Of a DNA stretch of 11,236 bases, positions 6,566 through 11,236 are shown piece after piece. The stretch is from an uncultured Lachnospiraceae bacterium (lineage in GTDB: Bacteria; Bacillota; Clostridia; Lachnospirales; Lachnospiraceae), in NCBI GenBank assembly GCA_910588875.1, contig CAJURT010000071.1:1-11236 (forward strand). The letters run 5' to 3'. The notes under the pieces were generated by a model. That model was given only the letters and a program-made list of their open reading frames with translations, had not been told where the DNA came from and made no database searches. Each line of letters starts with the position of its first letter. The stretch's first letter is position 1. A program made the position numbers and the translations under genes.

Positions 6566-8463
6566 GGCTCAAACATCTGCCGCGCAGTGCCTAAGGGCAC
6601 CTTATCCCGCCCGATCTGCTGCACCGTGATCTTCTTCCCTTCCTCCCACCCATCCCCGTCCCCTGTCAGGCAGTCCTGCCCGACAAACACGGTATCCACA
6701 GGCTTGCCGTCCAGGCAGATAACCGAATATTCGTTAAAATTCTCACCGTAAACAAGGATCCGGCCCTCCTGGCAGGAGGACTCTTTCTGGATAATCGGCA
6801 CGGTACCCATCTCCATCTTCGTGGCCGTGAAGGGGGATTCGCCCCCATATACCTCCTGGCCCCCATAGAGGATATCATATTCCAGCAGTTCCATGGCTTC
6901 CAGGTAGTCCTCCTGCTCCATAACGCTCTTCTTCATATAATGCTGGTGAAAACGCGGCATGGTGCCCTCATGGATATTCAAAAGGTTCAGCAGATGGGCG
7001 GTCAGCTGGTAGGCTTCCAAATCAAGCTTCACATCCGGCAGCCCCATATTGTTCCAGACCACATACTGGGTCTGGTAAAGGGAACGGTTCTTCATCTCCT
7101 CCTGGCTCCACTCAAAACTCGGCAGATGGTCCCCGTAAAGCACCAGCACAGTCGGTTCCCGCCGGTGCGCCAGCCGGTATACCAGCTTTTTCACAAACCG
7201 GTCCATATCATGGATCTGTTCACAATAATACTCAAAAGAAGGATATTTCCCATGCCCCTGCACGGAAATGGTATAGATGAAATCCTGGCCAACCGTAGAA
7301 TCCAGAGCCTTTAAAACCTCATCCACCAGCATCTCATCCCTGCACCAGCCGGTAGGGTTTCTCTCGATCCGGTACATGTATTCAATGGGGGTAAAGGTTT
7401 CAAAGCCCAGCTGGGCAAACACCTTATGCCGGTCATAAAAGGTTGCCTCATTATTGTGGATTGCATGGGCGCGGTAGCCCAGGCCTCGCATGGTAAAAGC
7501 CATGCTCTCACAGGAGGTCTTCTGCAGCACCGTCTTATAGGGATACTCTCCAGGCCCAAAAAAATCCAGGTTCATGCCAGTAATACACTCAAATTCCGTG
7601 TTTGCCGTCCCCGCCCCCACCGAGGGCACGCTTAAGTAGCCTGAAGGGAAATCCCGTACCAGGTAACGGAAAAAGGGGATGGGATCCTTATCCACCGGAT
7701 TCTTCTGCCAGAGCGTGGGGTCAAAAAAGGACTCCAGCTGCACCATAATCACATTGGGCGTCTTATTGTTCTCCAGGGAATACAGCTTTTCCGGCTTCAG
7801 CGCCTCCGCCTCCACCTCTGCCACCACCTCCCGGCCGTATTCATCCGGCCTGTCTATCCCTGTGTTAAACAGGGAGTTCGCAAAACAGTAGGGAAACCCA
7901 TATGCCTCATAGGCCTGCCCGATATTGCCAAAATGGACTGCCACCAGGCCGCTCATCATGGCCAGGTTTAATGAGCCCCAGATCACTGCCAGCGCCACCG
8001 CCGCCACACAGGCCGACTGGGTCAGGTTGACCGGCTGTAAGTCTGCCGGAGCCCTCTTCCACACCAAAACACAAACCGCCAGGGCCGCCACAAGGACCGC
8101 CGCCCCCATGAGGATTTGCGGCCAGGTCAGGTAAGCCGTCAAAAGCGCTGCCGCATATTTGACCAGTTTTAAATCCGTGGCCGTAAAGGGGGTGGTCCGA
8201 AACATCAGCAGCACTCCGTTGGCTCCCCCTGCCCCAATCCATAAAAATGCAGCCACTGCCGCCGCAAAAAATTTGCGGCGCACAAAAAATACCGGCAAAA
8301 AAGGAGCCAGCACCAGCAGGGTATTCACCAAAAACACCAGCGGGTTCCCAAACAGATACCCTGCCAGGGCTGGCAGGGATTTACGGCTGGCAAATTCTAT
8401 TATCACATTAACCGCCAGGGCTGCCAATACCAGGCAGCCCAGCAGCTTCCACAGGCGCTTCAT
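6562..8463 (-). CDS. LtaS-type polyglycerophosphate synthase (sulfatase-fold membrane enzyme)
   Basis: A 633-residue protein. Hydrophobic segments at about 8-25, 40-61, 66-88, 103-135 and 149-175 form the N-terminal membrane part, and an extracellular sulfatase/phosphoglycerol transferase domain spans roughly 235-515. Seen in order: VIMVQLESF with Glu244 as a metal ligand, GAGTANTEFE with Thr286 in the place of the LtaS nucleophile, SVQGHGKYP with His404, and VLYGDHLPSF with Asp445 and His446. LtaS enzymes use phosphatidylglycerol as glycerophosphate donor to polymerise lipoteichoic acid outside the membrane. The C-terminal 120 residues go beyond the catalytic part and include a beta-rich stretch (about 567-597). 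The ATG at 8463 follows AAAGGAG by 12 bases, a long spacing, but no other in-frame start lies close. The exact polymer made cannot be read from sequence. Confidence 0.88.
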   Translation of the reverse strand: MKRLWKLLGCLVLAALAVNVIIEFASRKSLPALAGYLFGNPLVFLVNTLLVLAPFLPVFFVRRKFFAAAVAAFLWIGAGGANGVLLMFRTTPFTATDLKLVKYAAALLTAYLTWPQILMGAAVLVAALAVCVLVWKRAPADLQPVNLTQSACVAAVALAVIWGSLNLAMMSGLVAVHFGNIGQAYEAYGFPYCFANSLFNTGIDRPDEYGREVVAEVEAEALKPEKLYSLENNKTPNVIMVQLESFFDPTLWQKNPVDKDPIPFFRYLVRDFPSGYLSVPSVGAGTANTEFECITGMNLDFFGPGEYPYKTVLQKTSCESMAFTMRGLGYRAHAIHNNEATFYDRHKVFAQLGFETFTPIEYMYRIERNPTGWCRDEMLVDEVLKALDSTVGQDFIYTISVQGHGKYPSFEYYCEQIHDMDRFVKKLVYRLAHRREPTVLVLYGDHLPSFEWSQEEMKNRSLYQTQYVVWNNMGLPDVKLDLEAYQLTAHLLNLLNIHEGTMPRFHQHYMKKSVMEQEDYLEAMELLEYDILYGGQEVYGGESPFTATKMEMGTVPIIQKESSCQEGRILVYGENFNEYSVICLDGKPVDTVFVGQDCLTGDGDGWEEGKKITVQQIGRDKVPLGTARQMFEP

Positions 8464-8506
8464 ATTATCTGCAAACTCCTTTGTCTCTTAAATTACCGTT
8501 CAGCCA

Positions 8507-8535
8507 TTGAATTTTTCTCTGATATCGCATATAAT
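8507..8535 (+). promoter_or_regulatory. Strong sigma-A promoter for the small membrane protein
   Basis: TTGAAT (8507-8512), 17 bases, then a perfect TATAAT (8530-8535). The start point would be near 8542, about 55 bases before the ATG at 8597. The rest of the 133-base divergent gap shows no convincing promoter for ltaS on the other strand. Confidence 0.8.
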
Positions 8536-8549
8536 GGTAAAGATTTACC
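8536..8549. promoter_or_regulatory. Operator-like inverted repeat at the start point
   Basis: GGTAAA-GA-TTTACC, a perfect 6-bp dyad with a two-base centre, directly follows the TATAAT and covers the expected transcription start. This is a classic place for a repressor site. No cognate regulator gene is in the window. Confidence 0.45.
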
Positions 8550-8565
8550 CCGGCAGCCTGCCGGG
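8549..8565 (+). other. GC-rich hairpin in the 5' leader
   Basis: CCCGGCAG-C-CTGCCGGG can fold as a stem of about seven pairs with a three-base loop, between the start point and the GAGGA ribosome site at 8585-8589. No T tract follows, so it is not a normal terminator. It may stabilise the message, or it may be chance. Confidence 0.4.
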
Positions 8566-8596
8566 TACCCTATAAAATAAGAATCGAGGACCCACT

Positions 8597-9106
8597 ATGA
8601 CAGATTCCCTGGTACAATGGCTCGCCAATGCCCTGGGCGGAAAGGTTTCCGGAGAAGCCATTATTTTCATCATTTCCATGATCCCCATCCTGGAACTGAG
8701 AGGAGGCCTCCTGGCCGCCTCCCCTGCCTTACTGGATGTGCCGATCTTAAAAGCCATCCCTCTATGTATTACCGGCAACCTGCTCCCGATCCCCTTTATC
8801 CTTCTGCTGATTGAAAAGGTCCTTAACATCATGGAGCAGATCCCTGTCTTAGACCGCATCGCCCTCTGGGTAAGGGAAAAGGCAGACAAACATAAGGGCC
8901 AGGTAGAAGCCTACGGCTTCTGGGGGCTGGTTCTTTTTGTGGGCATCCCGCTCCCCGGCACCGGTGCATGGACCGGCTCCCTGGTAGCTTCCCTGCTGCA
9001 CATGAAGATCCGCAAATCCTTCCCCGCCATCCTGCTGGGGATCGTTATCGCCACTGTGATCATGTCCCTCTTATCCTATGGCCTGCTGGGGGTTATATTC
9101 GGCTAA
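8597..9106 (+). CDS. Small integral membrane protein, Sm_multidrug_ex family (COG2426)
   Basis: A 169-residue, very hydrophobic protein. Membrane stretches lie at about 20-43, 50-75, 107-130 and 140-168, with a short charged loop VREKADKHKGQVE (91-103). The motifs PILELRGG (30-37) and PLPGTGAWTGS (117-127) are typical of the family annotated as putative small multidrug export protein. They resemble the paired re-entrant G/P-rich segments of DedA-like membrane proteins. Transport of drugs is a database label, not established for most members. GAGGA lies seven bases before the ATG. It is divergent from ltaS, with which it shares a 133-base control region, and convergent with the DUF815 ATPase gene, 11 bases away. 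Family call fairly sure, function unknown. Confidence 0.85.
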   Translation: MTDSLVQWLANALGGKVSGEAIIFIISMIPILELRGGLLAASPALLDVPILKAIPLCITGNLLPIPFILLLIEKVLNIMEQIPVLDRIALWVREKADKHKGQVEAYGFWGLVLFVGIPLPGTGAWTGSLVASLLHMKIRKSFPAILLGIVIATVIMSLLSYGLLGVIFG

Positions 9107-9155
9107 TGCCGTTCCCCCTACATCTGCCCCAGCAGGTAATTAATAAACTGCTGGG
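9082..9155. other. Overlapping inverted repeats at the junction of two convergent genes
   Basis: CCTGCTGGGG (9082-9091) is the exact inverse of CCCCAGCAGG (9127-9136). Inside it, CGGC-TAAT-GCCG (9100-9111) forms a small hairpin with the rightward stop codon in its loop. The middle arm also pairs with CTGCTGGG (9148-9155) around an AT-rich 12-base loop. The structures cover both stop codons (9104-9106 and 9118-9120) and may end or protect both messages. No T-run terminator is present. Confidence 0.4.
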
Positions 9156-10422
9156 CCGTCCTCCCGGAGATCCCACCATGGCTCAGTTCCCACTTGTTTG
9201 CCTCCGCACACAGTTCCTTCTCTTCCATCCCAATCCCTGCCTTCCTGGCCAATTCCGTCACGATATGGAAATATTCCTTCGGCGAAGGCTTGGAATAGCA
9301 GATCGTCACCCCAAACCGGTTCACCAGGGACAGCTTTTCTTCCATCGTATCTGAGCGGTGCATCCCATTGCCGTGTTCCATATCGTCCCGGTCACTCCAG
9401 TTTTCTTTGATGAGATGGCGCCGGTTCGACGTCGCATAGATCAGGATATTATCCGGCCTGGTCTCCACGCCCCCTTCGATCACTGCCTTCAAAAATTTAT
9501 ACTCCACCTCAAATTCCTCAAAAGAAAGGTCATCCATATAAATGATGAACTTGTAGTTGCGGTTCTTGATCTGTGCGATCACGGAAGACAGATCCTTGAA
9601 TTGATGTTTATATATCTCAATCATCCGCAGGCCCTGGGGATAAAAGGCATTGACAATTGCCTTGATGCTGGTTGACTTTCCTGTGCCGCTGTCCCCGAAC
9701 AGCAGCACATTGTTCGCCTTTTTCCCCTGGACAAAGGCCGCCGTATTGTCAACCAGCTTTTTCTTCTGGATTTCATAGCCCACCAGGTCATCCAGCATTA
9801 CTGCATCCATATTGTTAATGGCATGGAACACCACCTGGTTTGCATCGCCTGAGGAGATGCGGAAGGCTTTGTTCAGGCCGAACATCCCCACCCCGTAATC
9901 CCTGTAAAACCCGGTCACGCATTCGAAAAATTCTTCCTCGTCCCTGGCTGCCTCCAGGCGGAGACTGAGGGCCTGCACCTTTTCACTGACATTCTTATTA
10001 TACATCAGTTCCTTCTTGCCGATGGCCCGGTAATCGGATATCCGGCTAAAGCAATCCACCCCCAAAAACTCCTCCAGCCTGGCAAAATCATAATCAAACA
10101 ATTCCTTAAAGGCCTTGAAATCGCTTTTTGCAAAGTAATTCACGCTGCCCTCATTGGCACCCACCTTCTCACATGTGATGCTGAAGGGGTTTTCACTGGT
10201 AATCAGCAAAAAGGTCAGGTAATTATGCCACAGGTTTTTGTCAAAACCATAATCTGTAGCCACCTGCAGAAGGTGCTTGACCTGGGTCAGCACCCGGGTC
10301 AGCAACTCCTCCCTCTTCTGGCTCCCGTCATCCATCCGCCGGACAATATCTGCCAGTTCCATCAATATGGTATCCTTCGGCATATCGCCGTAGATCAACA
10401 GCCTGGAAACTATCTTGTACAT
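9118..10422 (-). CDS. AAA+ ATPase of the DUF815 family
   Basis: A 434-residue soluble protein. Residues 1-200 are a helical N-terminal region with no motif that I recognise; the C-terminal part is a P-loop ATPase. Seen: DDLVGYEIQKKKL (211-223), which precedes the P-loop in this family, Walker A GDSGTGKS (243-250), Walker B FIIYMDDLSFE (292-302), sensor-like ATSNRRH (330-336) and an arginine-finger candidate Arg369 in NRFG. Together these match DUF815, a conserved ATPase family of unknown role. The start ATG 10422 has GGGAGG five bases upstream. The HPr-like gene ends 54 bases upstream, with an intrinsic terminator in the gap, so expression may depend on read-through. I see no separate promoter in the 30 bases between terminator and start. 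Function unknown; the family call is sure. Confidence 0.9.
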   Translation of the reverse strand: MYKIVSRLLIYGDMPKDTILMELADIVRRMDDGSQKREELLTRVLTQVKHLLQVATDYGFDKNLWHNYLTFLLITSENPFSITCEKVGANEGSVNYFAKSDFKAFKELFDYDFARLEEFLGVDCFSRISDYRAIGKKELMYNKNVSEKVQALSLRLEAARDEEEFFECVTGFYRDYGVGMFGLNKAFRISSGDANQVVFHAINNMDAVMLDDLVGYEIQKKKLVDNTAAFVQGKKANNVLLFGDSGTGKSTSIKAIVNAFYPQGLRMIEIYKHQFKDLSSVIAQIKNRNYKFIIYMDDLSFEEFEVEYKFLKAVIEGGVETRPDNILIYATSNRRHLIKENWSDRDDMEHGNGMHRSDTMEEKLSLVNRFGVTICYSKPSPKEYFHIVTELARKAGIGMEEKELCAEANKWELSHGGISGRTAQQFINYLLGQM

Positions 10423-10452
10423 GGTATCCTCCCTCTCTTCTGGTGTCTGAAC

Positions 10453-10478
10453 AAAAAAGGCTCTTTCCGGAGCCTTTT
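10453..10478 (-). terminator. Intrinsic terminator after the HPr-like gene
   Basis: On the minus strand AAAAGGCTC-CGGAAA-GAGCCTTTT forms a 9-bp stem followed by a run totalling six T. The stem begins inside the TAA stop codon of the HPr-like gene. It would block or attenuate transcription into the ATPase gene. Confidence 0.8.
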
Positions 10479-10707
10479 ATGCCGCGATATACTTCCTGAT
10501 GTCCTGGCAAAGCTGGCCGCAGTCATCTGCATAGATGCTCAGATCCATCACATGGCCGAACCCCAGGACCATAACCCCCAACAGCGACTTGGCATCCACC
10601 ACCACGCTGCCCCTGCTTAAATCCATGGCATAGGGGTAGCGCTCCACCCGGGTAACAAAATCTGCCACCTCACCAGGATTCTCAAATCTCACACGAAACC
10701 GGCTCAT
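10477..10707 (-). CDS. HPr-like protein without the active-site histidine
   Basis: A 76-residue protein, slightly shorter than normal HPr (about 85-88). Residues 36-50, VVDAKSLLGVMVLGF, match the HPr segment around regulatory Ser46 (KS-x-x-GVM), with Ser41 in that place. The part where HPr carries the phosphorylated His15 (usually H-A-R-P) reads ENPGEVADF and has no histidine; the only His is residue 52. So it cannot carry PTS phosphate on His15, though it might still be a target of HPr kinase or a binding partner, as Crh is in Bacillus (Crh has Gln15). AAGGAGG lies nine bases before ATG 10707. The gene is followed by a terminator and then the DUF815 ATPase gene. The fold call is good; any regulatory role is inference. 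Confidence 0.82.
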   Translation of the reverse strand: MSRFRVRFENPGEVADFVTRVERYPYAMDLSRGSVVVDAKSLLGVMVLGFGHVMDLSIYADDCGQLCQDIRKYIAA

Positions 10708-10741
10708 CCCTTACGTCCTCCTTTTACAGCTTTCTGCTCTT

Positions 10742-10769
10742 TTCCCTTGGATTATAACCATCCAGGGAA
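10742..10769 (-). promoter_or_regulatory. -10 element inside an inverted repeat, upstream of the HPr-like gene
   Basis: TATAAT on the minus strand at 10756-10751, 44 bases before the HPr-like start, has no good -35 at 17 bases. It is framed by inverted arms TTCCC-T-TGGAT (10742-10752) and ATCCA-GGGAA (10760-10769), ten pairs with one bulge. The dyad would cover the promoter and could be an operator. Confidence 0.45.
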
Positions 10770-10829
10770 CATTTATACCCCCGACACCGTAATCGGAACA
10801 GCCTCCTCTGCGCCCTGCCCACGGAATTT

Positions 10830-10843
10830 GGGAAGCGCTTACA
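10830..10843 (-). promoter_or_regulatory. cre-like site (CcpA binding motif)
   Basis: TGTAAGCGCTTCCC on the minus strand matches the cre consensus TGWAANCGNTNWCA at 12 of 14 positions, including the central CG. It lies between the tRNA terminator and the HPr-like promoter, about 75 bases upstream of the -10. The stretch 10770-10829 shows nothing else that I can support. Confidence 0.4.
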
Positions 10844-10858
10844 ATACTGCATATATGC

Positions 10859-10888
10859 AAAAACGGCAGTATCCCTTCGATACTACCG
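10859..10888 (-). terminator. Intrinsic terminator of the tRNA cluster
   Basis: On the minus strand CGGTAGTATC-GAAGG-GATACTGCCG is a 10-bp stem with one G-U pair, followed by TTTTT. It lies 43 bases after tRNA-Leu, the last tRNA in the direction of transcription. Confidence 0.88.
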
Positions 10889-10931
10889 CCCCCCTTTGGC
10901 ACAAATCTTATATTGTATTGACATTGCCTAA

Positions 10932-11016
10932 TGCGGGTAGCCGGACTTGAACCGGCACGGGATTGCTCCCGAGAGATTTTAAGTCTCTTGTGTCTGCCTA
11001 TTCCACCATACCCGCA
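10932..11016 (-). tRNA. tRNA-Leu, anticodon TAA
   Basis: 85 bases. The acceptor arms TGCGGGT and ACCCGCA pair fully. The anticodon stem GAGA/TCTC encloses a loop with TAA. There is a long variable arm CGGGAGCAATCCCG, typical of class II leucine tRNAs, and a perfect T stem GCCGG/CCGGC around TTCAAGT. The 3' CCA is not encoded; the discriminator position lies in the acceptor end CGCA. Reads UUA codons. Confidence 0.95.
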
Positions 11017-11044
11017 TATCCTTACCAATAGCTTATACACCCAA

Positions 11045-11069
11045 CAAAACGCGTCAAGGACGCGTTTTG
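11045..11069 (-). terminator. Perfect hairpin between tRNA-Asp and tRNA-Leu, possible terminator
   Basis: CAAAACGCGTC-CTT-GACGCGTTTTG on the minus strand is a perfect 11-bp stem with a three-base loop, and TTTTGTT covers its 3' side. It could be a weak terminator or attenuator inside the tRNA transcript, or a processing structure. It lies nine bases after tRNA-Asp. Confidence 0.5.
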
Positions 11070-11077
11070 CCAGATAG

Positions 11078-11151
11078 CGACCCGGATGGGATTCGAACCC
11101 ACGACCTCCGCCGTGACAGGGCGGCGCTCTAACCAGCTGAGCCACCGGGCC
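11078..11151 (-). tRNA. tRNA-Asp, anticodon GTC
   Basis: 74 bases without CCA. Acceptor GGCCCGG pairs with CCGGGTC (one G-U pair), and the discriminator is G, as expected for Asp. The anticodon stem CCGCC/GGCGG encloses CTGTCAC with anticodon GTC. The D arm GCTCAGCTGGTTAGAGC and the T arm GTGGG/CCCAT around TTCGAAT are normal. Confidence 0.95.
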
Positions 11152-11185
11152 AGATCCTCTGCTATGCAATTGGTAACAACGATAA

Positions 11186-11236
11186 TGGACCTTCGGGGAC
11201 TCGAACCCAGGACCGACCGGTTATGAGCCGGTTGCT
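11186..11236 (-). tRNA. tRNA-Met, anticodon CAT, 5' part outside the window
   Basis: The last 51 bases are present: anticodon stem CCGG/CCGG around CTCATAA (anticodon CAT), variable loop, T arm and 3' acceptor strand AAGGTCC with discriminator A. The pattern is that of an elongator Met tRNA of Firmicutes. A tRNA-Ile with modified CAT anticodon is not excluded without the 5' half. The T stem CTGGG/CCCCG has one mismatch at its second pair. No CCA is encoded. Confidence 0.85.

Noticed and set aside
11032..11057. Separate promoter for tRNA-Leu (TTGACG and TATAAG)
   Set aside because: The spacer is only 14 bases and the -35 lies inside the hairpin stem, so it is unlikely to work.
10711..11169. 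Leftward open frame of 152 codons across the tRNA cluster
   Set aside because: It covers tRNA-Leu, tRNA-Asp and the terminator, so it cannot be a protein gene.

Overview
The window looks like chromosomal DNA of a spore-forming, low-to-middle GC Firmicute, most likely a member of the Lachnospiraceae or a close relative (Clostridia). The reasons are a SpoIIIE/FtsK translocase next to a TepA-type ClpP-like protease, a YjfB-family small protein, a DUF815 ATPase paired with an HPr-like protein, an LtaS-type polymerase, strong AGGAGG ribosome binding sites and codon use rich in CTG, CAG and GCC. This placement is inference from gene content. No mobile element, CRISPR array, phage gene or rRNA is visible.

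Layout. From 1 to 3177 two genes run leftward: tepA-like protease, then spoIIIE, which leaves the window just after its Walker A motif and has its own promoter at 2339-2367. A small rightward gene of the YjfB family (3388-3564) follows and converges on a leftward set, with a 15-bp bidirectional terminator between them. The leftward set, in transcription order, is an LtaS-type polyglycerophosphate synthase (8463-6562), an O-acetylhomoserine sulfhydrylase MetY (6511-5228) and cardiolipin synthase (5198-3642). The gaps are only 50 and 29 bases, so they can be co-transcribed, and metY also has a candidate internal promoter. LtaS and Cls both consume phosphatidylglycerol.

Divergent from ltaS is a small membrane protein of the Sm_multidrug_ex family (8597-9106) with a near-consensus promoter and an operator-like repeat at the start point. 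It converges, with 11 bases between stop codons, on a leftward DUF815 AAA+ ATPase (10422-9118). Upstream of the ATPase lies an HPr-like protein (10707-10477) that lacks the phosphorylatable histidine but keeps a Ser-46-like region. An intrinsic terminator separates the two. A CcpA cre-like site lies further upstream.

The right end holds a leftward tRNA cluster: tRNA-Met(CAT), cut by the window edge, then tRNA-Asp(GTC) and tRNA-Leu(TAA), closed by a strong terminator at 10859-10888.

Most of the window is ordinary core genome. The parts worth a second look are the HPr-like/DUF815 pair with its cre-like site, the operator-like repeats at two promoters, the overlapping hairpins where two convergent genes meet, and the extra C-terminal region on the LtaS-type enzyme. 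I found no clear case of an undescribed multi-gene system.
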